Assembly: GCF_026151205.1 (NCBI RefSeq)
Contig: NC_087074.1
Span: 10,575,226 to 10,635,225 of the forward strand
Direction of reading: 5' to 3'
From: Bolinopsis microptera
Taxonomy: Eukaryota; Ctenophora; Tentaculata; Lobata; Bolinopsidae
Length of the DNA: 60,000 nucleotides
Part shown: piece after piece, positions 11,010 through 23,800 of the stretch
How the letters are laid out: the number at the start of each line of letters is the position of its first letter
Numbering within the stretch: position 1 is the stretch's first letter
Translations under genes and position numbers: made by a program
The notes under the pieces: generated by a model
Told to the model about the DNA's origin: nothing
Database searches by the model: none
Seen by the model: the letters and a program-made list of their open reading frames with translations, nothing else

Positions 11010-12400
11010 GTCATATGCCCTAAACATGCAGCAAAGGGTGCAGCCAGGCTGCAAGCTTACGGCAGCCTCACTCTTGAAACTATCGCCTTCAGGAAGGGAA
11101 CTATCAAAAATCATACCACTATCAACAAACAATTCATGGCAGATCTCATTATCCCACCTGGAGCAACGAGAGACCTAACAACACCAACCATGATGCTGGG
11201 ACGGCACTTCACCGTCACAACTCCTGGAGCTGATATAACACTGAATATACAAATTCACTTCAAAACACCATTGACAACATTACCAGTGAAACGATCACCT
11301 GCTACACTGACGGGTCACTCACAGACTCAGGTAGCGGGGCTGGCTATATCATCACAACTGACAACAATAACACCACCCTTGAAGAAAGATCATTCAAGCT
11401 CCCTGATTATTGCACTGTTTACCAAACAGGGCTCACCGCCGCCATCATTTAAGCTTGCAAATATCTCTCTACCTATACCAACACACATATCATCATATGG
11501 TCTGACAGTCTATCATCTATACAAGCTAATTGTGCGCATTCAACGCGGAGTAGAACTACAAGAGACTGTTACGACTCTCTTAATGCACTCGGATCCAACA
11601 ACACACTAGAGATACGATGGATTGCAGCACACATCGGATTGTGGGGGAACGAAAAAGAAGTGGGCTGGCCAAGCTTGGTACAATCAGTGAATCCACTTTG
11701 AAGTGTCCAATTCCACAATCCTACATCAAACGTCAAATCGACAACTCGACAACAAAGTCAACAGACTGAATCTGGAATCAGGAAACTTGGTCAACTGATG
11801 GTCCCAGACATACCAAACTGACACTCGGCCACAAGCACGTCAACATCATCAAAAACCTCAACACTACACTCAGCAACAACAGACAAGATTACAGAACTGC
11901 AGTTCACCTCATCACGGATACCTGCGGGTTAAACAAACACCTTCACACCATTTGCAAATCAAACACCAGTGCTTGTCCTATGTGCGGCGACGGAGAGGAA
12001 ACTGTCTCACACTTCCTTGGACAATGTCCGACTATTGCCCAAATTAGAGGTCAATATTTCCAGGACTACTACCTCTCTGTCAATGACATATTCCACAACC
12101 AACACATCACCACGATTGTCAATTTCGCAAACTGCACCAAACGCTTAATTGTGCCGGAAGAGCTGGATCAGACCGGGGTGACTTAAAGTATTAACTCATA
12201 TGCTGTCTCGTCTCGTTTTACTTTTCCAAACCCAGCTGGCACTTAAGCGTATCATTTTGACTCATGTCACTATTTACACCATCCTTCAACCATTCACTCT
12301 GATTTCACCGGCAACCTTCCCCAGGGTTGCCACACCCCATCTCAATGCTATCCTCTCGTGGGCTATCTTGGCCCAGCCTCTCTCTTTTTTTAAATGCCCT
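11010..12400 (+). pseudogene. 3' end of a LINE: RNase H, C-terminal zinc finger and 3' tail
   Basis: Across frameshifts the + strand encodes YTDGSLTDSGSGAGYI (RNase H first Asp), IWSDSLSSIQA, WIAAHIGLWGNEK (the AHxGxxGNE motif) and, in an open stretch at 11980-12186, CPMCGDGEETVSHFLGQCP, the zinc-knuckle-like C-terminus usual in RNase H-bearing LINEs. A C/T-rich 3' segment follows to about 12400. At least two frameshifts make it inactive. Confidence 0.8.
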
Positions 12401-12885
12401 TAACATGCTTAAAAGCATAGATTCACCAATACTGATCTATAAAAACCACTTTTCTCCAGAATAACTGAAATATTTTCCCATCCGCATTGGACTTACATCC
12501 TTTTATGAGGGAATTGCGGACTTTATACGAATCGATTTCAACTGATTCCCCTCTAGAAAGGCAGTAAGTCCATTTTTCATCAGATACATAATCATACAGT
12601 CCAAGTAAACTCACACAGAAAGTACACATTTACATTTTTTTGATCATATCCTTGGCAATATAATTATTGGGCCTCCTGTGCATTGCATGCAAGTGGTGTA
12701 ATATTGAGCAATTTAAAGCTATTAGAATTTCGGTTGTTCCTGCACTAAGTGCACTTATATAGAGTTTATAGTAAACATGCCAGCCAACGAGACGATGTAA
12801 TGTAATCAAGGGTTATCAATAATCATCATCATAATTCATCTTGCCAGGACCCAATGGGACAGTGTGGGCAGATCCAACGCACAGG

Positions 12886-13866
12886 AAGGACTTATATAGT
12901 GCAAATAAACTGCTGCTAACGGCGCTGACTGCTGCTGGACTGCTGCTAAACTGCTGCTAAACATGCTTGCTTACTGCTGTGATAACTGCTTGCAAACTTG
13001 CTGCGAACTGCTGCTAACTTCCTGCTAACTGCTGTTTCAGTGATGCACGCCGGTTCTTTTTCGCCAACCGCGGCCGGCGTGCCAAATGGCCCGGCGGTGG
13101 CGGCGTCTTCGGCGGCGTGGAACATAATTGGGTTGTCAAAATTTAGGTTTGAATTCCAGGCCCACTAAAATTGTGGCTTACGTGCGTGCAGAAAATAATG
13201 AATTGAATAAGTGTGGGTTTTTACAATTATATTGGGTGGTTTTTTCAATTATATTTAAGAAAAATCAAATCTTTATACATTGTCGTTCAGAGCGATCTAG
13301 AAACTAATTGGATCTCCAGTGGTCAAAATCAACCCCGACTGGCTCCGGTACTCTTTCCTATTTCCTTTCACGCCACGCCGACGTGAGAGGTATCGGCGTG
13401 GCGGGCGTGTGAAAATGGTGCCGCGCGGCGGCGTCCGCGGCGGCGTGCATCACTCTGCTGTTCGTCGCCGCGCGCTGCCCATACGGCAGTTAGCAGCAGT
13501 TTAGCCATTAGCTGCAGTGAGCGCAGTGGATCAGCAGTTAGCAGCAGTTAGCAGCAGTCAGCAGCAGTTTTTGCAGCAGTTTAGCACAGTTAGCACACAG
13601 TTTCTATGCTCTATAGTCCTCCAGCTCCTTGCAGCAGTTAGCAGTATGAGCGGCATTGTACAGCAGTTTGCAGCATTAGGCAGCATCAGCAGCAGTTAGC
13701 AGCATTGAGCGGCAGTGAACATCAGTTCTAAGCAGCAGTTAGCAGGCAGTCAACAGCAGTCAGCTGAAAGTTAGCAGCAGTTAGGCAGCAGTTAGCACCA
13801 GTTAGCACAGTTTAGCAGCAGTTAGCAGCAGTTAGCAGCATTTTCTTTGCACTATAGTCCTCCAGT
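12886..13866. repeat. Foldback-like element with CTGCTAA / TTAGCAG arms
   Basis: The left arm (about 12888-13037) is made of CTGCTAACTGCTGC-type repeats and the right arm (about 13470-13850) of the complementary AGCAGTTAGCAGCAG. The outer edges are also inverted: AGGACTTATATAGTGCAAA on the left and TTTGCACTATAGTCCT on the right. Long inverted arms of short tandem repeats fit a foldback-type element. The centre is occupied by a hAT copy. Confidence 0.6.
13038..13455. mobile_element. Second copy of the hAT-type element, nested
   Basis: 418 bp, starting CAGTGATGCACGCCGGTTC and ending GGCGTGCATCACT, very similar along its length to 6511-6909. The flanks TGCTGTTT and TGCTGTTC look like an 8-bp target duplication with one change. 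It sits inside the foldback-like repeat, so it inserted later. Confidence 0.8.
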
Positions 13867-14649
13867 GAACGGTTACGAGAAACTTCTGTTTATGAAACAA
13901 GCTGAAAACTCATATAAGTACACACCGCGTACGATCGGTGAACAGTACTGAGAGTGCCATATTGAACCGCTAATTGATATATATGAGAACGGACCGAGTT
14001 TTATTTAACAAATAGATAACTTATTTCAATTCAGAATGACGGATTCTTTATAATTTACTTTTAAATTAATTTATTTATATCCTATATTTGTTTAAGAACT
14101 CGGTCTTGACCCATGATGGATGGTGAATGAGATGAAAAAGAGCATTTTTACTCGATGCCAGTGTGTCAGGATCATAATAATATGTCGCTTACCAGTGTTT
14201 CTGCCGTTAGTTGCAACAGTCCACATTTATTTTGAAATGTAACTGAAAACCCCTGTAACAGTTTTAAGACTTTGAAAACAATTCCATAATTGTTTAATGA
14301 TACTGATCATGATAGGAAAATTATTCACACGTGAGACATAATCATGTTACAATGTTTCGAGAGTTTGAGAGCGATCTTAGCGAGATGAAGAATAAAGCAA
14401 AGGCTCTTATAAGTTATACTACGTTTCATATTCCATTTCGAACCTTCGAAGGCATCCTTAATTTTTGTGTGCAAAATCATCACATAAATCAATTCGGCAA
14501 TCTAATTGAACATTTAAGGGAGTGAATCGAAAAGATCCCAAGTTTAATGGTAGGAAGGAAAAGAATATCCGGGTATGTTATCATCGGTTATACTGTATCT
14601 AAAAAGTTTCCAGAGACAGGGATTGTCAGCATACTTACAAAATCCGAAT
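13867..14649. other. No gene recognised
   Basis: AT-rich DNA without coherent coding signal. The longest open stretch (14331-14525, +) has no family I recognise. Confidence 0.5.
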
Positions 14650-16850
14650 CGTATTTGATATTTTATCACAGCAGACGTAATAATTTTTGTTAAGAAGACG
14701 ATTTTAACCTTTTTGACATTGTCACTTTTTTCAGTTTTAAAAAGCTTAAAAATGTTTAAATTTGGAAGAAGCAAGTCCAGTATCAGCTCTAGCTGGTCAT
14801 TGTAAGAGTTTTAGAACAGTTGTATAAGAGAAACACAGAGCGGCAAAGAGAAAAATTTTGTATTCGGCTTCGAACTATATAGAGGTCGTGGTTAATATCG
14901 TGGTTTTTATATTGACACTGGTTCCACGAGTAACATCGTACGATTTGAGGTCACTCCAAATAAATTAATGAGAGTATAATATAGGCAAAAAAAAGAAAGG
15001 AAAAAAGCACAATATTTACTTCCCTGCTCTGTCATATCGACAAATTTTCGTTTAACTATTTCAAGTTGAATTATCAAAAGAATAAAAAGGGTAACACTAA
15101 CCATGCCAGATCAGCGGCTCAACAAAATAAAAATTTGATTATTTGATTCTTTAACGCAAAATACATTAATTTGAAATTGAAATCTATAATATGCAGTGGA
15201 CCTTGTATATTTTTTAATTATCATGAAGAACACTCCAATTCTAAAACCCAAACAAAAATGTTTACTACTATTGATGCAATTACGTTTTCAGCCTCTTTGA
15301 CGTTTGTTCCATATCCAATACTTAAATGCACTTGATTTATAAAGAGATTACCACTCACTTACAACTTTGATAACGAATAATAAATGAAATAATTAGAATC
15401 AAAAAAACAATTAATATGGATAATATTGTTATCATCAATAATATACTTATTAGTTGACACACTAGTATAAAATAGTTAAGAAGTTAAGTTTAATCATTAT
15501 GTCAGGGAATTTTAAAATTTTCGGATCCCCGTTTCAATTTCGAGTCTAAGGATCGTCAAACTACACAGAATCAGGCAAGTTAAGAAATTATTTCAAAGGT
15601 ATGAAAATTGATTTGCCTTTTGTAAAAAGTAATTATGCTTAAAATGTGCGCCTATTTTGATATTTTATCCCTAGCAGACGAAATAATTTTTTAAGGAAAC
15701 AGATTTTACCTTTCGACATTTTCACTTTATTTGCAGTAAAAAAAGTTTTAAAATGTTTCAACTTGCAAGAAGCAAGTCACTCAGTCAGTTCAGCTCTAGC
15801 TGGTCATGGTCACAGTTATGAACAGTTAATAAATAAAAACAGAGGCAAAAAGATTATCGTATTATTATTAAACCATCAGGTAATGGTATCTTTCAAATTA
15901 CATCATGTTTCATTTGTTGTCATTCAATCAATGCTAAAAGGTGTTCGAATAGTTACCATGTAAGAATAAATTAAAGCATTTTCTAGAGACAAAATTTAAA
16001 TCAGGCGATCACGACTAACTACAAGTAAAGGCAAAGCCACAAAGTGGATACCTCAGCCCTGAAAATTTGCGACGGTTACTATTTTAAAACTCGAAACCTT
16101 CCACTTTTGGAATTTTTTGTAGTGCACTGATCTGGTCATCTCATTGTCCTGGAGTCCCGGAAAAGCTGTAAACTTTGTTGGCAGCTGACCAACTTCGGAT
16201 GGATTGTGGGTTAAACTCAAAGCTTCCTTGAATTAAACCCCTGAATGTTAGCAAAAGTAACAAAATACTAAAAAACGTTAGCAACATTTAAAGCCCTTTT
16301 TCTTATACATGCATAAGATACTCGTGACTGCAGTTACGAGTATCTTATTTAAGAAATTTTGTATTCGTCTTCGAACTATATAGAGGTCGTGGTTAATATC
16401 GTGGTTTTATGATTGACACTGTTCCACGAGTAACATCGTACGATTTGGGTCAGCTCCAAATAATATTAATGGAGTATAATTTAGGCAAAAAAGAAAGAAA
16501 AAAGCACAATATTTACTACCCTGCTCATATGCGACAAATTTTCTGTTTAACTTTCACGTTAAATTGTCGAACGAATTAAAAAGGGTAACCATGTCAAAAT
16601 TAGAAAAAATAGAAAAATTTGATTCTTGATTCTTTAACGCAAAATAATTAATTTGAAATTAAAATTTATAATATACAGTGGACACCTGAAGTTGAATATT
16701 TGTCATTATCATACATAGATCACTCCACATTCTTACCCAAACAAAAATGTTACCACCTAATTTGAATTTGATGCAAAAGCCAAAAACGTTTTTTCAAGCT
16801 CTCTAATTTGATTTTGTTCCATATCCAATACTTAATGCTTACTTTATCAA
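14650..16850. repeat. Diverged direct duplication of an AT-rich block
   Basis: 14659-14840 matches 15658-15845 and 14867-15260 matches 16359-16800 (shared GGTCGTGGTTAATATCGTGG, CCACGAGTAACATCGTACGA and AAAGCACAATATTTACT). Both are in the same orientation with small indels. Spacing differs (about 1.0 and 1.5 kb) because the second copy carries an insertion, including the 15990-16260 repeat. No coding function is seen. Confidence 0.65.
15990..16260. repeat. Dispersed repeat related to 32155-32390 and 33033-33270
   Basis: Shares GCAAAGCCACAAAGTG, CCGGAAAAGCTG, GGC(A/C)GCTGACCAA-like and AAACCCCTGAA landmarks in the same order with the duplicated unit at 32-33.6 kb. It is clearly diverged, so this is an older copy of that repeat family. 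Confidence 0.55.
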
Positions 16851-16969
16851 GCACTAACAGATGTTTATTGTTTGTCGCCAATCTACTTTAAGTTCATACC
16901 AAAGATCAAATTTTTAAAGCTTTTCTTTGTTAGTGCGCATAGCGAAGTTTTTTATAAAAATTGACAATG

Positions 16970-17280
16970 ACTAGTGTATGTCTTGATCCAAGCTTGTACA
17001 GCGTCCTGAACGGCAGATTTCATGGTGATCTGAACAAATTCCAACTGCTTCGATTTCATTTCAAGAAATTCCCCTGCACCTTGAAAACCTAATTTTGCGA
17101 TCGAATATTAAACAATTCTTTAACTCTTTCACTTCCCACATCAAATTTAAAGTTTATTTTACAAAGATGCTGATATCCTGGTACGCACAAAATATCTACT
17201 TTGGCAATATTTTCAGCTAAATTTCTATTTGATCTTCACAGTTTGAAGCTTTCGCTTTCGAATATTCATCCTGTTTATTT
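16970..17280 (-). pseudogene. Short LINE ORF1-like fragment
   Basis: The segment with GAACAAATTCCAACTGCTTC and its surroundings aligns with 8160-8460 of the ORF1-like remnant in the same orientation, with many differences. It is a second, more decayed copy. Confidence 0.5.
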
Positions 17281-17890
17281 CAATATAATTTTTTCTCAAG
17301 AAATAATATTTAGACATTAAACGGAGAATTGTTTGCTGCTCACTAATGTCATGAGTCTGATAAAAATAAGAATTTTGACGCGCCTAATTGTGATTCATTA
17401 GAATCTCATGATATCATGATCTCAGTTTAAGGACCTGAGTCAGAGCCTAGAGGTTCACTGGGACCGGGGGAGAGAAAGCCTTGTGCAAAATGATCTAACA
17501 CTGTGGGTGGATATCTTCATAGCTATTGTGAATAACGTAATTCTTGTATAATAGCTGTGCAACTGTAAAGTGTCTGATGGAGGGTGAGGGGGTCTAAAAC
17601 GGCTGAAAGTTGGATTACCTTATCGGACCTTATTTGGACGGACATTAAATGAACGGACATAATTATGAACGGAGGCATTCAAAGCCATCAAAAATCCGAA
17701 TTTCCATTCAGAAGAGCAGTCGTTAAGCAGTAAAAAATGTTAAAATATGTGTACATGATGATGATCAGTGTCTAATATCACATATCATCTTCATCAAATG
17801 GGTTTTCGTGCATGAAATAGTCCATGCTTAAAGCATCAGTAATTTCTAGCTTTATGGAAACATTTTTTTATCAAACTACCCCGGTCCTGA
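17281..17890. other. No gene recognised
   Basis: AT-rich DNA with short stops in all frames; nothing assignable. Confidence 0.45.
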
Positions 17891-17899
17891 ATTTCAGTG

Positions 17900-18235
17900 T
17901 TAACTTTTACAAGCCATTCGGCGTGAAGTGGTTTTATCTTATACAACTTTAGGTTAACCTTAACATCACGTGGAGCTTTCCTAGCACTGTTTCATTACCT
18001 CCCCTGAGTAATATGAACTATGTCTATAACACCGTCGGATACCGATAATGTCCTTGGCAACACGATTTACCGTAATATCTAGAGGCTGGAACAAGTTTGT
18101 CATGTTGGCGGGGACTATACTATGTTGTTGAGTGCCATAATTTCGTTGACTTTTTCCGCCAAATGACCCTTGAAAACATCATATACTAGTAAAGTTTTCT
18201 ATGCCTCCGGCAGACCAAGGAGAACCTTTCCGTCG
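17900..18235 (-). pseudogene. pogo/Tigger-like transposase (DDE) remnant
   Basis: Minus-strand frames give LLVYDVFKGHLAEKV, then, one frame over, VPANMTNLFQPLDITVNRVA and finally KPLHAEWL. These match the end of the DDE domain and the tail of pogo-type transposases (VPxNxTxxxQPLDxxVN...KPLxAxW). Stops and frameshifts show it is dead. Confidence 0.7.
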
Positions 18236-18390
18236 TTAACTTACGGTACAATAAAGTTCTTATAGTTGTCATATTCTGGACAAAAATTTCGAAGTGGAAA
18301 AATTTTGTATCACGTTGCGACCCCCACGGTCGTTTCACTATGGTACAGGGGGAGCCGCGCACTCGTGCGCGGCGGGTCATACAACGTATG

Positions 18391-19093
18391 ACAAGGTATG
18401 ACTTAGAGTTAGTTACACCACTGGTTCGAGGAAGTTGTCAACTCGAAAAATATTCGCGTTCATTTTTTTCAAATGGAGGTTCATTTTCACATTTATTTGA
18501 TAGTTTGGATAGTCGGATCAAGCTAAATGTTATTGAATTGTGTTTGGCCATTAGAATTACGTTTGTCCTGAAAGAATTAGAACTGTAGCTTCTCAGATGA
18601 CCGAGATATGAAGCATAACGAGTTTATTCATTACGTATGATCAGGTGATTGGTTTACCTAATCACGCGCACGTGATAAAGTGACCCCGTTAACTACCCCG
18701 TTAAACATTATGGGAATTGTTAAGGGTGCCCAATTAAGGTGTCGTGTCACGGTGTCACATAATCACCCAGTCAATTTTGTTAACGAGATACACAAAATGC
18801 TTGATAACTTCGTCATTTCTAATCCGTTTTGCCTCATGTTTTCAGATCATATGCAAAATTTGATAATCTACCGTCTCTGAAAAAATTAGGCGTTCAGCAT
18901 GTTAAGAGAAAACAATATAGGTGTTTTAATATTGAATGGGCGTGGTCTAAAATATTCGAATTTTCAAATTTTGACGACGGAATCCTCGAACCAGTAAGTA
19001 CAGTATGCCATCTGCAAAGCAACAGCTCTCAAATATAAAACACGGCGGAGGTATAAGACCCAACGTTTGCACACTGACTTATGGCCCACCCTG
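18391..19093. mobile_element. Left-truncated copy of the CAGGGTGGGCC TIR element
   Basis: Matches 23730-24410 over most of its length, and its right end GCACACTGACTTATGGCCCACCCTG is the element terminus followed by TA. The left terminal repeat is missing: the similarity begins around the TATGACTTAG motif. Confidence 0.75.
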
Positions 19094-19140
19094 TATTATT
19101 ATTTCAATCGTCCAAAAGACTTATATCACTTGAGTTGGGT

Positions 19141-19260
19141 TTATACGATTTTGCAGCCAAACAAAACGGTTTCACAATATAAACACTTATTCCCAACCAT
19201 TCATAACCCGGCCGGGGCTAGCCATGACTCTGACCACAATCCTAGCCCTGCTGTAAATCA
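19141..19260. repeat. Diverged copy of the telomere-like MITE core
   Basis: TTTTGCAGCCAAACAAAACGG and the following CCCAACC.. ACCACAATCCTAGCCCTG parallel 31488-31585. CCCTAA motifs are mostly mutated and no terminal repeats are visible. Confidence 0.45.
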
Positions 19261-20405
19261 TAAACTTCTCCAACTTGATCAGGATCCTTTTCTAACCGTG
19301 GCTTAAGTGTCCCTTTAGTGTCCACCGACAGATTCTCAGATTATACCGAATTGCCCGGATCAGCTGGGTGGCTCGTGGGCGGCTTTAGCTCCCCACGGGG
19401 AGTTCGGGCGATTAAATCCAGGGGTTTGGGGCGGCCCGGCCCCCTATCGGAGAACCTGGCCTACTGCCAATAATTATACATACTAAATATAACAAGAAAC
19501 CCAGTAGTCGTGATAGTTGTCTTTAACTTAAATATTTTAGACTGAATCCAATTTTCATAAATATTGTAAAATTGTTATCACTCATCACTTTAATTAAAAC
19601 TTTAAAAGGATCATAGTTGTTTGAAGCAGCCCGATATATGAAAACGATCTGATTATATAGGTCTATTATGTCATATCAGACAATATTACAATTGAAAGTA
19701 GTAATGAAAACAATGTATCTCGAGGCGACCCTTTGAATAGCGGGTATATATGAGTAGCGTGTATACATGAGTAATGATTAGAAATACAATTCTTAAAACT
19801 CAAATACACAAATAGTCCCTTGTGCTAAAGACATGACTAAGGTCTAAGAAACGTATGTTTGTTGAATAAATTATTTTTAGTGCGGTGTCTTTATCTTATA
19901 AAGGGAGATTCATACCAAGTTTCAAATAAAATTCGACGAAAATCTTGTTTCTTGCATAATGTTATAAGCTTAATTGTACTCATTCCCCGAGAATATCGAA
20001 ATTTCAAACCTGTTTTTGAAATTAAATTATTGGCGATGGAAAATATTTACGAATCAAATCGGTGTTTCATTGAAAATAAAAGACTTCTCTGCTTTTAGAT
20101 CGGTAAAACAATACGACTAACATGGTTATTTTTTGGTACAGCTCTTTTGGCTTCGTCACCATCACTTTTGAAAATGTCTAAAAGGTAGTGTAAGGATCGC
20201 TTAAAGGGTTCAAGTTCTCCCTCTAGTAGAAAGTATCTACAATGAAAAATATGTCTGATTTCTCCAATAGCTACTTTTCCTCTGGAACTTTAGCTCCTGA
20301 AAGGTTTTGATCACTGACAATGAAAGTCTTGACATAAATTGTTGTCAAATTTATTCGAATCTCTACGCAAATTTGAACTTCATATTTTTATTAGAAAGGG
20401 GTTAC
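19261..20405. other. No gene recognised
   Basis: A GC-rich stretch near 19330-19460 (GGGGCGGCCCGGCCCCC) and then AT-rich DNA. An open frame at 19859-20098 has no recognisable similarity. Confidence 0.45.
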
Positions 20406-20872
20406 CTATGTAATATGACTTATGAGTCTGACGCTGTGTGGGTAATTGGAAAATAGATTGCGTTTGCTTCTCGTCTGTAATATGTAGCCCATGTGGTACT
20501 AAATTCCGGATTGTCACATATTTCTGAGGACGCAGCAACTTCTAAAATCATTTTTCCATTGCAGTATACTTTTATTGTTTTGCCACGCTTAGCGATCATC
20601 CAGGTCCTTTCCTGATCTTCAGGCAAACTTACTGGGAAACTTGTGTAGTACCGCATACACTCCCCTAATAGATATCTAACCGAATTGGTGGATACAAACC
20701 AGATATAGAACGATCCAGCCTGGTATAGGTCTGTATCATAAAACCATATCTTAATTGTCTGTCTATTTCCCACAGAACTACTAGAATTAGTTGTCTTATG
20801 CAGATACCTACGAAGTTTCCAAGTTAGCACTGAGGTATTTTTCTCGTATCACGGGACTCCAGGTATCATACT
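20406..20872 (-). pseudogene. Gene B: decayed FAMeT-like exon
   Basis: Aligned with 22982-23437 it is 11 bp longer (467 against 456). A 4-bp insertion after the codons for ETS creates an in-frame TAG, and a 7-bp insertion near the 3' end creates a TAA just before the donor. The rest of the reading frame ([16 protein letters not shown]...) is still well kept, so decay is recent. Confidence 0.75.
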
Positions 20873-23800
20873 CTGAAATACAGATTGTTATTAAGAAGTG
20901 AACTTTCTAAGCTCTCACAAAAAGTTAGACTCCAAATTAAGCCCCTTATCTTGGATGTGAAATGTAAGAGAGTCAGTAACTTCGCTAATTCAGTCAGTAA
21001 TACAGTAGTCATTCATTAAATTCCTTAATAATTAAATTAGATCTGGAAGTGTTAATACTTCAACAATACTTGTTTTTCTTTGTAACAACCTCAACCATTG
21101 AAAAGATATGATGGTCCATAAAGTTCCGAATTATATATTTCATACGATCCTTGCCGACTATTTTATTCAGTAAATTTCTTATTCGGTACAGAATCTACTA
21201 ATCTAATTTCATATTAGAATTTCAGTAATCAATTCACCAACTCCCTGGCACTGAAGAAATACATCTTTACTGTGCTCACAGTTGTGAGACCATGAATACG
21301 AACATGAGCTCCATTCACCACTGTTACAAGACACATCATCCATAACAATGGGTCGATCATCTTGAATTTTCCATCTGTCACCAGAAGTCCAACTAATTTG
21401 ACCACTGTACCCCATCCTACGACAAATAGTATTGGCAGAGTTGTTGCTGAAATTGTCGTTGCAAACTGTTCCCTCATTGACTATCAGTAACCCTCGTACT
21501 CCCACACCAACACTTCTGCCTTTCCAATCTATCAGACTAAAATCTGCATCAGGTGTTGTTACTGTAAATGTTACAAATGTTGATAATACTTCAAGTCTGC
21601 AACTGATAATTTGATAATTAATTACCTTACCCCACTGCTGGATATTTAGTTGGATTTTTCGTTACAATCGATTAATGAACATCTGAATAAATAATAAGCA
21701 TGATTTCTGATAGCCCCTACACTAGCACAATTTGCTTGTGCCACATCTAATCTTTTGTCCGGTGAACTAGAGATTTGATATCCAGTGATCTGGTGTTTAG
21801 TGAACTGTTGTCTATAAGTGATTTGATATCAAGCTTGATTGCAAGGCGTCAGTCTCACACAGCTAATCTAATGGAAGCATATAATTATATGTGAACTTTG
21901 CATTAATATTATATCAGTCAGCTTTTTGGTTAATTGCCAGAGTATTTGAGTACGAAATTTTACAAACCATCGTACAACAAGCCGAGCACAATGTGCATGG
22001 CGGTCCAGTGGTGTGATCGAGATATCATAAGTGTAAGATTAGGAGTTCGAGTCGGCACATGCTGCAGCGCGGAGTCCTACTCCTAAAGCGTGCTGGTGGT
22101 CTATTGGCAGCATATTTCGCTCCAGCTCATTGCCAAGTGCTTACCGATACTGCAATATATATGACAAATTATACGTACAAAAATAACGCAACGTCCTGTC
22201 CAATACCATGAGCTTCGTAATGACTTAATAAGGGGCAGGTTCGGATAAATCACTACAACTAGGGATGTAAGGCAGTCTATCTTCGTAGGGTCACTCCCCA
22301 GCTCAACTGCTGATATGGAATTAGTGGTACCAGATAGATATCCCCTGTGAAAATGGGATATAGGAAGAACCTCTAGGCCTCAGCAGGAATCTGATCAACT
22401 AATAATCGCTTGCTTGTAAGAGTCAAATCGGTAGGTGTTGCAAGGAAACAAAAGATAAAGAAAAACCCACAATAAAAGCGTAATCCAGATCGATGCAATG
22501 ATACAAAATATATACTTTTCTGGTATAGCTCATCCTACTTTCCATCTCCGTGAACATGCATAATGCATATACAAATTGTATATCACTATGGCTTCTTCAT
22601 AAATATTTGCAAAATATATCTTCGTGGAGTACCTTATAAGCTTATATAACTATTTATCCATGTTAACAGTTAATTTCTACTTACATGAACACTTTGGCTC
22701 AGTCACATAATAGTACTGCGTATCTTGTTGACATGTGATCTCACTGTCCCCAAATTGAAGATATCCATCCTCACATCCGAGAAAAACTTTTGTTCCATTG
22801 AGTACTGGAAATTCATTGCTTGCCACCATGTTACTCCATTTAGTATCTAGTCCAGTACATTTTGGAACCAAAGTTCCTGAACAAGTATTGATCAATGAAA
22901 GTCCTGGCATCAATAATTGTGATATTTACTCAAGTCCCTACGCAAATTTTAACATCATATTTTTTATCAGAAAGGGGTTACCTACGTAATATGAGTCTGA
23001 CGCTGTGTGGGTCATTGGGAAATATATTGTGTTTGCTTCTCGTCCGTAATATGTAGCCCATGTGGTACTAAATTCTGGATTGTCACATATTTCTGAGGAA
23101 GCAGCGACTTCTAAAACTTTGCTTCCATTGCAGTATACTTTTATCGTGTTGCCACGCCTACTGATCATCCAGGTCCTTTCCTGATCTGCAGGCAAACTTA
23201 CTGGGAAACTTTTGTAGTACCGCATACACTCCCCTAATAGATATCTAACCGAATTTGTGGATACAAACCAGATATAGAACGATCCAGCCTGGTATAGGTC
23301 TGTATCATAAAACCATATCTTAATCCTCCCTTCATTTCCCACAGAACTACTCAAATTAGTTGTCATATGCAGATGCGAAGTTTCAAAGTTAGCACTGAGA
23401 TATTTTTCTCGTATCACGGGACTCCAGGTATCATACTCTGAAATATGGATTGTTACTAAGAACTAAGAAGAGAACTTTCTTAGCTCTCAAAAATAATAAG
23501 AAGCAGATCTGATAGTGAAAATACTCCAATAAGAAGCCTAATACTTGTTTTTCTTTGTAGTGACCTCAACTATTGAAAAATGAAAAGAATCATATATTAG
23601 TATATTCAAGTTTCGAATTATATATTTCAGAATATATGTTTTATATATATATATTTATACTACAGGGTGGGCCAAAAGTCAGTGTGCAAACGTTGGCCTT
23701 AATAGCTCAGTCACTGAGTGCCCAATTGAAATACTGGTATGACTTAGTACCACCACCATGGTTCGAGGAATTTGTCAACTCGAAAAATATTCGCGTTCAT

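Noticed and set aside
11136-11609. 157-codon plus frame as a host gene
   Set aside because: The meaningful RNase H landmarks are in another frame of the same LINE; this frame is a frameshifted shadow.
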